64,000 nucleotides of DNA from Anaerobacillus alkalilacustris (GTDB lineage Bacteria > Bacillota > Bacilli > Bacillales > Anaerobacillaceae): NCBI RefSeq assembly GCF_001866005.1, contig NZ_MLQR01000016.1, forward strand, positions 5,259 through 69,258, read 5' to 3'. Shown one piece after another: positions 8,127 through 16,874 of this stretch (position 1 is its first letter; each line of letters opens with the position of its first letter). The notes under the pieces were generated by a model, which saw only the letters and a program-made list of their open reading frames with translations, did not search any database and was not told where the DNA came from. The translations under genes were made by a program, and so were the position numbers.

Positions 8127-10187
8127 ATGGGGAACAAAGAAGTCAAAATGATCTGCAGTTATTGCGGAACAGGTTGCGGCTTAATTGTCGAAGTAAATGA
8201 CAATAAGATTGTAAAGGTTCGGGGGGACAAAGAGGCGACAGTTAATAAGGGGCAAACTTGTATTAAAGGAGCATTTGCCTATAATTATGTACACTCAGGA
8301 GACCGATTAACTTCACCACTTCTACGTAAAAATGGTAAGTTAGAACCTGTTTCTTGGAAAGAAGCATTATCGTTTATTGCTGAAAAACTTTCAACATTTA
8401 AAAAAGAATTTGGTCCTGAAAGTATGTCTGTTTTTGCATGCGCTAGGGCAACTAACGAAACTAATTTTGTTACACAAAAGTTTGCTCGTGCTGTATTAGG
8501 AACAAATAACATTGACGGTTGTAACCGAACCTGACACGCTCCTAGCGTTGCCGGTCTGGCAACTGTTTTCGGTGGAAGCGGAGCTCCTACCAACCGTTTT
8601 GAAGATTTTGATAAAGCAGAAGTATTGTTATTAATCGGATCAAACACAACGGATGCACACCCTGTTGTTGCTAATCGAATTAAAAAAGCAGTAAAACAAG
8701 GGGTACGTTTAATTGTTATTGACCCAAGAAAAATTGACATGACAAAGCCTGCCGAAAAGCATTTACAACTAAAAGTTGGTAGTGACATTGCACTTTTAAA
8801 TGCGATGATGCACGTTATTATCAATGAAGAGCTATATGACAAAGAATACATTCAAAGAGTCTCAGAAGGCTTTGATGAATTAAAAGAAAAGGTCCAATCA
8901 TATACACCTGAATATGCAGAGGACATTACTGGGGTTCCCGCAGACGATATACGTGAAGTTGCTCGCATGTATGCAACAGCTGATCGTGGAATGATTGCCT
9001 ATACACTTGGAATCACTGAACATCATTTTGGTGTTAACAACGTATTTGCTATTGCAAATTTTGCCCTTTTAACAGGTAATATAGGAAAAGAAGGTACAGG
9101 CATCATGCCACTACGTGGTCAAAACAACGTTCAGGGCGCTGGCGATATGGGTTGTTTACCTAACCAACTAACTGGTGGTTCAAAATTAATCAACGATGGT
9201 GAACGTAAATTATTTGAAGATGCTTGGGATGTAAAAATTTCTCCACAGGTAGGTCATACTCAAACTACGATGTTTGAAAAAATGACGGAAGGAAAAATGA
9301 AAGCTCTTTACATCATTGGAGAAAATCCAATTATGGTTGATGCTAACATGAACCACACAAGAAAGGCTATTGAAAACGTTGATTTAGTCATTGTTCAGGA
9401 TATTTTCTTACACGAAACAGCGAAAATTGCAGATGTTGTTTTACCAGCAAGATCTTGGGCAGAGGTTGATGGTACGTATACAAATGCTGACCGTCGTGTT
9501 CAAAGAACAAGACAAGGCATTGAAGCCCATCCAAACACAAAAGATGATTGGCAAATTCTTTGTGAACTTGCAGCAATGATGGGTTATGAGATGAGTTATG
9601 ACTCATCTGAGCAAATTTGGAATGAAGTTAGAACTTTAGCACCTGATGTATTTGGTGGTATGACTTACGAGCGATTTGATAATGAAGGCGGCTTACATTA
9701 CCCATGCCCTTCAGTTGATCACCCTGGAACACTTTTATTACATGAAAGATTCCACCAAGGTGTAGAATTAGAGGAGAAATCAAGATTTGTACCTGTAGAT
9801 TTCTCTCTTCCTGCAGAACCAACTGATGAGGAGTACCCATTAACACTTATTACTGGGCGCCGTTACGAACAGTATAATACAAATTCTCAATCAAGGTATT
9901 ATCCGCCTAATATTAAGCTAAAGCAAACAGAAGAAACCGTTGATATGAATGAGAATGATGCAGCTAACTTAAACATTGAAGACGGTGAGTACGTTGAGGT
10001 AGCTTCTAGACGTGGTAAAGTTAAAGTTAAGGTAAAGGTTTGTAAAAAAATGAAACAAGGCGATGTCTTTATGAGTTTCCACTGGATGGAAGTTCCTACT
10101 AACATTTTAACCATTGACGAGTACGATCCAATCTCTGGTACTGCAGAATTTAAAGCTTGCGCAGTAAAGATTTCAAAAATCTCATAA
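8127..10187 (+). CDS. fdhA: Formate dehydrogenase alpha subunit, selenocysteine-containing
   Basis: A 686-residue molybdopterin enzyme read through an in-frame TGA at 8532-8534, giving selenocysteine at residue 136 in CNRT-Sec-HAPSVAGLA. Cysteine is common at this place in related enzymes. The frame is open on both sides and family similarity is continuous. The N-terminus binds one [4Fe-4S] cluster (Cys10, Cys13, Cys17, Cys45). The C-terminus is the MoCo dinucleotide-binding domain (LITGRRYEQYNTNSQSR). It oxidises formate to CO2 in the cytoplasm. The length matches short FdhF-type subunits and lacks the N-terminal ferredoxin extension of longer Bacillus forms, so a separate electron partner is needed. 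The start has GGGAGG. Reading it as two genes or a pseudogene is less likely. Confidence 0.93.
8532..8565 (+). promoter_or_regulatory. SECIS element for selenocysteine insertion in fdhA
   Basis: Twelve bases after the UGA, GTTGCC (8547-8552) pairs perfectly with GGCAAC (8558-8563) around the loop GGTCT. The apical GGUCU in a short stem soon after UGA is the SelB-binding feature of the E. coli fdhF element. The codons also encode conserved protein (SVAGLATV), as expected for a bacterial SECIS inside the gene. Confidence 0.9.
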
Positions 10188-10195
10188 CATTATTT

Positions 10196-10227
10196 ACCAG
10201 GTCCCTATAAAGACCTGGTATTTTTTT
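10196..10227 (+). terminator. Terminator of fdhA
   Basis: ACCAGGTC pairs with GACCTGGT, followed by seven T, nine bases after the stop. Confidence 0.92.
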
Positions 10228-10249
10228 AGTTTTAAAACCTAGATACAGC

Positions 10250-10289
10250 AAAAAAAGATGATCAAGGAAAGCACAAGCGCCCTTGATCA
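10250..10289 (-). terminator. Terminator of the OFA transporter gene
   Basis: On the minus strand TGATCAAGG pairs with CCTTGATCA and runs into TCTTTTTTT. Confidence 0.88.
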
Positions 10290-10377
10290 CCAAATACTGT
10301 GTTATAAATAATTGTCTTATATTCCCATAGAAAAACACCTTCAACAATACATGTAAAATGTTTTTCATTATAAATGA

Positions 10378-11649
10378 TTAACTAACTTTTTCAGATAACT
10401 TTTTTTCTTTAATTGCTTTGATTCTATTAATGTCTTTAACCATCAGTAAGGATGTAGCGAAAGCAACTACTAAGAATACTGCAAAAATATAGAAAGTAGC
10501 ATCGTAACTATTTGTTACATCACGAATATATGCAACTAGTAAAGGTCCCATAACTCCAGCCATTGACCAAGCTGTCAGAATTAATCCATGTATCGCTCCT
10601 AATTGCTTAGTACCAAATAAATCACCAATGAATGCTGGTAATACCGCAAATCCACCACCATAAATTGTTAGTACGATGAATATTAAAATTTGGAAAATAA
10701 TGACGTTATTAATGTTTGGTAAGATTAAAAATGCAACTAGTTGAATAGCAAAAAAGATTGGATAAATTCTTGATCTACCAATATAGTCTGAAGCACTCGA
10801 CCATCCGATTCGTCCACCACCATTAAATAAGCCCATGAAACCAACCATACTTGCTGCAGCAATTGCAGTCATACCAACTTTTTCTTGAGCCATTGGCGAT
10901 GCAACAGAAATTAACATAAGACCAGTTGAAATGTTGATAAACATCATGATCCATAATAAATAAAAACGTTTTGTCTTTGAAGCTTCCTTAGCTGTTAATT
11001 GAGCTAAGTCTTCAGTTCCTTTAATGTCGTATTTCCCACCACTAACAGTTCCAGGTTCCATACCTTTTGGTACCCATCCAACAGGTGGTTTAGCAATATA
11101 TGAAGCTCCTGCTACCATTAATACAAAATACGTAACACCTAAAATGTAGAACGTTGAAGCAATACCTAAAATTCCTATTAATTGTGCTGCGATTGGACCA
11201 GCAATTAAAGCGCCTGCTCCAAATCCAAATACTGCCATACCTGTCGCTAATCCACGGCGATCAGGGAACCACTTTACTAATGTAGATACTGGTGAAATAT
11301 ATCCTAAACCAAGGCCCATACCACCTAGAACCCCATAGGTTACATAAAATAGCGTAAGTGATCCAAGGGAAACAGCAAGACCTGAACCAATAATCCCTGA
11401 TGCGAACAATACAGCTGCTAATAATGCAGATTTTCTTGGACCATTTTTTTCAACAAATTGACCAAAAGCCGCTGCAGAAATACCTAAAAAGAAAATTGCA
11501 ATTGTAAATGCAAGCGATACTTGTGATCTTTCCCAGCCTAATGTTTCTGATAGTGGATTTTGAAATACACTATACGCATATGCAGATCCAATTGATAAAT
11601 GGATCGCTACTGCTGATAATGCAATTAACCACCGATTTTTTTCTCTCAT
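10378..11649 (-). CDS. Oxalate/formate antiporter-family (OFA) MFS transporter
   Basis: A 423-residue major facilitator with twelve predicted membrane helices. The N-terminus (HLSIGSAYAYSVFQNPLS) and the GFGAGALIAGPIA segment are typical of the OFA family (OxlT, YhjX). A central cytoplasmic loop contains KPPVGWVPKG. Members exchange or import small carboxylates such as oxalate, formate, lactate or pyruvate; the substrate here is not shown. Convergence with fdhA makes formate attractive, but this is inference. The ATG at 11649 is preferred over the one at 11670 because GAAAGGA lies eight bases before it. It is divergent from the YedF-like gene, with a long AT-rich shared upstream region. Confidence 0.82.
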   Translation of the reverse strand: MREKNRWLIALSAVAIHLSIGSAYAYSVFQNPLSETLGWERSQVSLAFTIAIFFLGISAAAFGQFVEKNGPRKSALLAAVLFASGIIGSGLAVSLGSLTLFYVTYGVLGGMGLGLGYISPVSTLVKWFPDRRGLATGMAVFGFGAGALIAGPIAAQLIGILGIASTFYILGVTYFVLMVAGASYIAKPPVGWVPKGMEPGTVSGGKYDIKGTEDLAQLTAKEASKTKRFYLLWIMMFINISTGLMLISVASPMAQEKVGMTAIAAASMVGFMGLFNGGGRIGWSSASDYIGRSRIYPIFFAIQLVAFLILPNINNVIIFQILIFIVLTIYGGGFAVLPAFIGDLFGTKQLGAIHGLILTAWSMAGVMGPLLVAYIRDVTNSYDATFYIFAVFLVVAFATSLLMVKDINRIKAIKEKKLSEKVS

Positions 11650-11891
11650 AATTTTTAATTCCTTTCTCATTTTAAAATCTGCCTAATAACTTGTATTTAT
11701 TAGGTCATAAATTAATAAATAGTTACAGTACTACTTTAGCATTTTTTTATCTTTTGAAAATATTTTTTTATCAATATTCATAAAAAAATCACTATTTTAT
11801 TACAGTATTTTGAAATCGTGCAACAAATTACAAACTAAATTTACTTCTCAAGGTTATAATAGTGCAATAATTTATTTTTTGGAGGTTAGCA

Positions 11892-12227
11892 ATGCAAGAT
11901 ACTGTCATTCTCATTAATTCTCAGTTTTTAGGCAAGGGCGATGAAACACTCGGAGAAGCATTATTAGAAAATTTCTTTACACATTTAAAGCAGAATAAAG
12001 AAATGCCTAGAGCTTTATTCTTTATAAATTCAGGTGTTTTTGCTTTAACTAACCAATCATTAGCCTCATTACATATTAAGGAACTATATAACAAAGGTAT
12101 ACCAATCCTTGCTTGTAAGACATGTGTAGATTATTACGGAATTGAAAATGAACTTACTTCTGGTGACATCTCATCGATGAGTGAACTTATAGATCTAGCA
12201 AAACAATATAAGGTTATTACCCTTTAA
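11892..12227 (+). CDS. YedF-like DsrE-domain protein (selenium metabolism)
   Basis: A 111-residue protein made of one DsrE-type domain matching the C-terminal half of the sulfurtransferase-like selenium metabolism protein YedF. Key features are the start VILINSQFLGKGDETLGE, the FINSGVFAL segment and the cysteine pair in ILACKTCVDYYG. Full-length YedF of Clostridia also has an N-terminal TusA domain, absent here; it could be a separate gene elsewhere. Family members are found in genomes that use selenium, which agrees with the selenoprotein FdhA 1.7 kb away. Biochemical function is not established. GGAGG lies eight bases before the ATG. Confidence 0.78.
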   Translation: MQDTVILINSQFLGKGDETLGEALLENFFTHLKQNKEMPRALFFINSGVFALTNQSLASLHIKELYNKGIPILACKTCVDYYGIENELTSGDISSMSELIDLAKQYKVITL

Positions 12228-12302
12228 TTGTCGTTATTGGTTATGATTTCATCTAATATATTCCTTCCCAATGGTAAGTATATTAAGTAAGGAGGGATTA
12301 AG

Positions 12303-12491
12303 ATGGCAACAACCAATAAATTAGTTGTTCCTGGTGTCGAACAAGCATTAGATCAGATGAAATATGAAATTGCTCAAGAATTCGGCGTAAAACTTAATGC
12401 AGATGGCACATCACGTTCTAATGGATCAGTTGGTGGAGAAATCACTAAGCGACTTGTTCAAATGGCTGAACAACAGCTTGGTGGTAAGTAG
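12303..12491 (+). CDS. Alpha/beta-type small acid-soluble spore protein
   Basis: A 62-residue SASP. It contains the family blocks [15 protein letters not shown] and [19 protein letters not shown], including the GPR protease cleavage region around YEIA. These proteins coat spore DNA in the A-like form and protect it from UV. It is expected to be made in the forespore under sigma-G. AAGGAGGGA precedes the ATG. The next gene, starting two bases after the stop, is probably co-transcribed and spore-related. Confidence 0.95.
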   Translation: MATTNKLVVPGVEQALDQMKYEIAQEFGVKLNADGTSRSNGSVGGEITKRLVQMAEQQLGGK

Positions 12492-12493
12492 CT

Positions 12494-12637
12494 ATGACAA
12501 AACGAAAACATTTTCGTAACGCTGCATCTAAAAATAATTTTACACCTACCGAAAGTGTCTATAACGAAGAATTTGCTGATGAGAATGTTGATATCACTAA
12601 AGCAAAAAAGAATACAAAACGTGTACCAAGAGGATAA
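12494..12637 (+). CDS. Small basic protein, probably a minor spore protein
   Basis: A 47-residue open frame starting two bases after the SASP stop and ending before a terminator, so it shares the SASP transcript. The sequence starts MTKRKHFRNAASKNNF and contains YNEEFADE, similar to the YxTEFASE repeat of gamma-type SASPs, then a lysine-rich tail. I infer a minor spore protein. The start MTKRK is shared with the small gene at 16688. Not a confident family match. Confidence 0.55.
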   Translation: MTKRKHFRNAASKNNFTPTESVYNEEFADENVDITKAKKNTKRVPRG

Positions 12638-12643
12638 TAGTTA

Positions 12644-12680
12644 GAGGGGAATGATACTGATAGCATCATTCCCCTCTTTT
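12644..12680 (+). terminator. Terminator of the SASP operon
   Basis: GAGGGGAATGAT pairs with ATCATTCCCCTC, followed by TTTT; it could also serve degV coming from the other side. Confidence 0.85.
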
Positions 12681-12711
12681 GCTTGGGATAATTTTGCAGT
12701 TCATAAAAATA

Positions 12712-13554
12712 TTACTCTGTATAATACATTAATGCAATTGCTCCCGGACCAGTGTGAGTACTAATTACAGGGGTAGTGTCTACAATTTTAACATTCGTAA
12801 AACCAGTTTCTTTCGTTATTGCGTCTTTAAGATTGGTAGCTAAAATGATAGCATCGGCTTGAGCAATTCCTATCGCCTTAATTGTTTTATTTGCTGTGTC
12901 AGTCTCTATTTGTTTAAGAAAATATTTAATTAATTGAACATAAGTACGAACCTTAGAAACAGGAGTATAAATACCATCTGCTAAAGAAGCAATTGGCTTG
13001 ATTTTCAGTAAAGAGCCTATTAAAGCTTTACCTCGACCAATCCTTCCACCTTTCACCAAATAATCTAGTGTATCAACCATAATAAATAACGACGTGTTAT
13101 CTCTTATTGTCTTTAACCTGTTAACAATTTCCTCAACATTTTTTCCTTGTTCTGCCATTTTTGCAGCCTCTATTACTTGAAACCCTAATGCAAATGATAT
13201 GAATTTAGAATCAATAACCAATACCTTCGATTTCGACATTTGAGCAGCACTTTGAGCTGAATTAAACGTACCGCTCATACCACTAGTTAAATGTATGGAG
13301 ATAATTTCACTACCATCTTCCCCGAGGCGATCATATACTTCTGTGAAAACTCCCGCAGCAGGTTGAGAGGTTCTAGGGATTTCCTGTGATTGTTTTAATA
13401 ATGGTATGTAATCGCTAGGAGAAATATCAACTCCATCTAAATAAGACTTTCCGTCTACAGTAATCGTAAGCGGAACAACTTCAACACCTAATGCCTTTAA
13501 TTCCTCTCTTGGTACATCCACTGTAGAATCTGTTACAATCTTTACTCTATTCAA
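12712..13554 (-). CDS. DegV-family fatty-acid-binding protein
   Basis: A 280-residue protein with the DegV layout: an N-terminal TDSTVDVPREELKALGVEV block, then TSQPAAGVFTEVYDRLG, HLTSGMSGTFNSAQSAAQM and a C-terminal THTGPGAIALMYY. DegV/FakB proteins bind one fatty acid and, with FakA kinase, feed exogenous fatty acids into phospholipid synthesis. The fakA gene is not in this window. Several DegV paralogues are usual in Bacillus, so the exact role is unknown. The start is TTG at 13554 with GGGGTG nine bases upstream; no in-frame ATG fits as well. Confidence 0.88.
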   Translation of the reverse strand: MNRVKIVTDSTVDVPREELKALGVEVVPLTITVDGKSYLDGVDISPSDYIPLLKQSQEIPRTSQPAAGVFTEVYDRLGEDGSEIISIHLTSGMSGTFNSAQSAAQMSKSKVLVIDSKFISFALGFQVIEAAKMAEQGKNVEEIVNRLKTIRDNTSLFIMVDTLDYLVKGGRIGRGKALIGSLLKIKPIASLADGIYTPVSKVRTYVQLIKYFLKQIETDTANKTIKAIGIAQADAIILATNLKDAITKETGFTNVKIVDTTPVISTHTGPGAIALMYYTE

Positions 13555-13776
13555 ATAAACACCCCATTTTTATTAATTTGCGTCGATGAATTCATCTAGC
13601 ATAATGCTAAACTTCATTAAGTGATTTTCCCACTTTAGTTTTTGGATCTTACTACCCCTAAAATTTAGATAGACATTGTCAACCTTGTCAATATATCTAT
13701 CTTACTACAAAATATGACAAAGTGTTAGTGTGAACACAGCACCTTACTAACTAATTATAATATACGTACAAGCAGC

Positions 13777-13827
13777 AAAAAAGATAAGAGCAAAAGACGT
13801 GAGAATTCTTTTGCTCTTATCTTTTTT
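13777..13827. terminator. Strong bidirectional terminator
   Basis: AAAAAGATAAGAGCAAAAG pairs with CTTTTGCTCTTATCTTTTT; it ends on the stop codon of the minus-strand gene at 13826 and has T runs on both strands. Confidence 0.9.
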
Positions 13828-13999
13828 ATTCTATTCCACTTTCTCTAATAGCATGTTCCCAGCTAGGAAAATAGTGAAGAGCACTCCTCATTAATTCTGG
13901 GTGTGATTTCTTAACTTTTTTCTTAGCAAGCATCTGTCCATCTGAATGTAATTGGTTAATTGAACTAACAACCTCATCCATACTCATTTCAACTTCCAT
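13826..13999 (-). CDS. Small protein with a SWEHAIRESG repeat motif
   Basis: A 57-residue protein. AAAGGAGG eight bases before ATG 13999 fixes the start; a longer frame from 14020 begins inside that site. The tail FPSWEHAIRESGIE resembles the FGSWEEALREAG unit of the short helical repeats found next to homing endonuclease and helicase domains, here in a single copy. A helical MSMDEVVSSINQLHSDGQ precedes it. A DNA-related role is possible but not shown. It is a single gene with its own terminator. Confidence 0.55.
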   Translation of the reverse strand: MEVEMSMDEVVSSINQLHSDGQMLAKKKVKKSHPELMRSALHYFPSWEHAIRESGIE

Positions 14000-14270
14000 T
14001 AGTATTCCTCCTTTAAACAAATAATATAAAAAATATACTTTCCTTATTTTTAAGAATGTATACCATAAAAAATTATTAAAATTCTACCTAGCACCTATAA
14101 GCTATGTTAAAATAACGTTTATCTGTTTCTTTAAATGGTAACCACTTCAATTACTTTAGGACTTCTTAAAAGGACGTCTGCCACCCCATCTGTGAGGAAA
14201 AAATACAATAATAAATTGTTTTGAACAAATTTCATAAGCGTGGTCGAAAAATGAAAAAAAGCACCTTTCT

Positions 14271-14334
14271 AACAAGAAAAGCGTAGCCGCCTGGAGCTAA
14301 ACAGTTTCCAAGTTAGAAATTTATAAATTCTGAT
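14271..14334 (+). repeat. Dispersed repeat, shortest copy (both ends only)
   Basis: About 64 bases containing only the left end (ACAAGAAAAGCG) joined to the right end (GCCTGGAGCTAAACAG, then TTCCAAGTTAGAAATTTATA, AATTCTGAT). The interior seen in other copies is deleted. See the findings for the family. Confidence 0.85.
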
Positions 14335-14346
14335 ACCATAAGGAAG

Positions 14347-14372
14347 AGCCTAAACATCGTTTAGGCTTTTTC
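14347..14372. terminator. Hairpin at the end of recQ
   Basis: AGCCTAAAC pairs with GTTTAGGCT; the T run is on the plus strand, so it may end the region rather than recQ itself. Confidence 0.6.
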
Positions 14373-14374
14373 GT

Positions 14375-16510
14375 CTATTTACTACTATTTTTACAAAGAG
14401 TTAACTTTATGTAAAAATAACTAACCTCTTCTGGTAACGCTTCTTTTAAAGGCTTAAGCTTTTCCCCACCAATTTGATCAATTTTCTCTTGAATTTGTTG
14501 TTCAATAGATGCTGGTAACACTCTTTCCCATTGTATCTCGTACCCTTCTAATACATTTTGAATAATATGCTGCTCAACGGTCGTTACCTTTAACTCTCTT
14601 TCTTCAGCAATTTCAAGGATATTTTTCCCCTCACTAAATAATTGTAGAGTGACTAAACGGCTAGGAATTTCTTCCTTTTTGTCCTTTAACGTTTCCTCAG
14701 TTTGTTTTACTATTTTTTCAGCATTTGGGTTTGAGTATTTACTTAACTCCTTTAAGAAGATATCACCATATTTTTCATACTTTAATTCCCCCACTCCTTT
14801 TATTAAAAGCATTTCTTCTTTTGTTGTGGGATTGTACCTACACATTTCCTTTAACGTAGAATCAGAGAAAATTATATAAGGAGGTAGCATTTCTTTTTCT
14901 GCGATTTCTTTACGGAGCTGTCGTAGCTTCTCAAATAACTCTGATTGGATCGGAACTTCTTGTTTACTCGGTTTAACCTTTTGGAGTACTTTCAATCCAT
15001 TTTTCAAAACACTTACAGCCTTTTCTGTTATTTTGACAGTCGGAAATTGGCCTGCTGTTAATTCTAAATACCCCTCTGCGATGAAAAGTTGAATCAGTTC
15101 ACTAATTTCTTTTTCTGTTTTGCTTTTCATTATTCCGTAAGTTGTCAGTTCATTTAAACGCATATCTTTTATACGTTTATTTTGAGAACCTTTCAGTACC
15201 TGGGCAATTAAAGTTACACCAAATCTTTCTTTCATTCTCACAACGCAAGAGAAAATTTTTTGGGCTTCTACAGTTACATCAATTTCTTCTAACTCTGATT
15301 TACAATTAGAACATTTTCCACAATCAGCGTTAACTTTTCCACCAAAATAATTAACGATATAGCTCTGTAAACATTTTGTTGTGTGACAATAATCTACCAT
15401 CGATTGTAATTTTTGGTACTCTTGTACTTTCCGTTCCTCGACAGATGCTGACTGTTCAATTAAATACTTTTGTGTCTGTACATCTTTACTAGTAAATAAC
15501 AATATACATTCACTATTCTCACCATCTCTTCCTGCTCGACCCGCTTCCTGATAGTAACCTTCCATACTTTTTGGAACTTGATAATGAAGAACGTAGCGAA
15601 CATTCGATTTGTCAATTCCCATTCCAAAAGCATTTGTAGCAATAATTATTTTTTCATCATCATAAATAAATTTTTCTTGATTTTTATTACGTAATGTTTC
15701 TGACATTCCACCATGATACGTGACAGCTTGTACGCCATTTTTCTGTAAAAAAAGCTGAAGCTCCTCTACATCCTTCCTTGTGGTTGCATAGACAATCCCG
15801 CTTTCACCCTTGTAACGCTGAATAAAATCAAGTAAATAATTTCTTTTATTTCCTGTTTTCACGACAGAAAAAGCTAGGTTTTCTCTTTCATAACCTGAGA
15901 TGTACAATTGAGGTTCATGAAGCTTTAAACCTAATTTTATGTCCTCAGCTACTTCCTTAGTTGCTGTAGCTGTAAAAGCAGCAAGTACTGGTCTAGGAGA
16001 AAGTTGATTAATTAAGTTACCAATCTTCCCGTAGCTCGGACGAAAATCATGCCCCCATTGCGAAACACAATGCGCCTCATCAACAGCGATGAATGTAATA
16101 GGTAATTGCTTGAGAAATTTAACAAACGTAATAGATTCTAATCTCTCGGGAGAAATGTAAACAAGCTTATAAACACCCTGTTTCAAATCATTCATAATAT
16201 CGTCCTGTTCAATTTGAGACAACGTACTATTTATAAATACTGCTGGAATTCCATTACTTGTTAACGTATCTACTTGGTCTTTCATTAAAGAAATCAATGG
16301 GCTAATAACAATAGTAATTCCTTGAAACAAGATGGCAGGTATTTGATAACAAACCGACTTCCCCCCGCCTGTAGGCATAATACATAGAGTATCTTGATTG
16401 TTTAAGAGGGAAGAAATAATCTCTTCTTGATTTTTTCTGAAGTGATCATATCCATAATATTTTTTTAAAATTTCCAAAGGTGATTGCTGAAGTGTATCTT
16501 TTACAAACAT
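14375..16510 (-). CDS. recQ: ATP-dependent DNA helicase RecQ
   Basis: A 711-residue superfamily 2 helicase. Motif I is MPTGGGKSVC (Lys51), motif II DEAH at 144-147 with the RecQ-specific CVSQWGHDFRPSY, motif III AFTATAT near 180, and motif VI region QEAGRAGRDGE. A zinc-binding module follows (cysteines in CHTTKC, CGKC and CSNC, about 374-402). Then come a winged helix, an HRDC domain (about 520-590) and a C-terminal helicase helix-turn-helix domain (KNILEIAEERELKVTTVEQ). It unwinds DNA 3' to 5' in repair and recombination. The length fits long-form Bacillus RecQ. It appears to be a single gene. Confidence 0.95.
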   Translation of the reverse strand: MFVKDTLQQSPLEILKKYYGYDHFRKNQEEIISSLLNNQDTLCIMPTGGGKSVCYQIPAILFQGITIVISPLISLMKDQVDTLTSNGIPAVFINSTLSQIEQDDIMNDLKQGVYKLVYISPERLESITFVKFLKQLPITFIAVDEAHCVSQWGHDFRPSYGKIGNLINQLSPRPVLAAFTATATKEVAEDIKLGLKLHEPQLYISGYERENLAFSVVKTGNKRNYLLDFIQRYKGESGIVYATTRKDVEELQLFLQKNGVQAVTYHGGMSETLRNKNQEKFIYDDEKIIIATNAFGMGIDKSNVRYVLHYQVPKSMEGYYQEAGRAGRDGENSECILLFTSKDVQTQKYLIEQSASVEERKVQEYQKLQSMVDYCHTTKCLQSYIVNYFGGKVNADCGKCSNCKSELEEIDVTVEAQKIFSCVVRMKERFGVTLIAQVLKGSQNKRIKDMRLNELTTYGIMKSKTEKEISELIQLFIAEGYLELTAGQFPTVKITEKAVSVLKNGLKVLQKVKPSKQEVPIQSELFEKLRQLRKEIAEKEMLPPYIIFSDSTLKEMCRYNPTTKEEMLLIKGVGELKYEKYGDIFLKELSKYSNPNAEKIVKQTEETLKDKKEEIPSRLVTLQLFSEGKNILEIAEERELKVTTVEQHIIQNVLEGYEIQWERVLPASIEQQIQEKIDQIGGEKLKPLKEALPEEVSYFYIKLTLCKNSSK

Positions 16511-16687
16511 TTTTCCAACTCCGTTACATTTAAGTAATACTGATACAATAACATAGTTATATCTGTCGGGAAAGATTATGCTAAAAATTGAAATAAGGAC
16601 AATAAAGTAAATAGAAAATTAAATTATGCGAATAATAAGTTGGAGTTCAAACTCCTACGTCACAATAATTTAAAAGGAGACAGTATC

Positions 16688-16840
16688 ATGACAAAACGGA
16701 AAAGTAACCCTAAAAAAGAAGGAAAGAACAAACATGGAGCTCACGTCAGTCCACTAGGTAACTCGCCAGATCAAGAATTTGCAAGAGAGCCTTACGTAGA
16801 AGCTGGGCAAGCTGGCAAGCAAAGTAACGATAAAATGTAA
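16688..16840 (+). CDS. Small basic hypothetical protein, possible spore protein
   Basis: A 50-residue protein starting at ATG 16688 with AAAAGGAGACAG upstream; a longer frame from 16640 has no ribosome site. It starts MTKRKSNPKKEGKNKHG and ends with DQEFAREPYVEAGQAGK. The start and the EFA block recall the small gene after the SASP at 12494, and the composition (Lys, Gly, Asn, Gln) is that of minor spore proteins. No family assigned with confidence. It ends eight bases before a convergent terminator shared with the nap operon. Confidence 0.5.
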   Translation: MTKRKSNPKKEGKNKHGAHVSPLGNSPDQEFAREPYVEAGQAGKQSNDKM

Positions 16841-16848
16841 TATGAAAA

Positions 16849-16871
16849 CGGATGACCAAAATGGTCATCCG
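16849..16871. terminator. Terminator between the small gene and the nap operon
   Basis: CGGATGACCA pairs with TGGTCATCCG; T-rich on the plus side, and it lies just past the last nap gene on the minus side. Confidence 0.8.
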
Positions 16872-16874
16872 ATT

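Noticed and set aside
8127-8534. Separate 135-residue protein or nonsense-broken fdhA
   Set aside because: The frame continues with full family similarity, the TGA is at the Cys/Sec site and a SECIS hairpin follows.
8285-8851. 188-residue open frame on the minus strand inside fdhA
   Set aside because: It is the antisense shadow of fdhA, with no start signal or family pattern.
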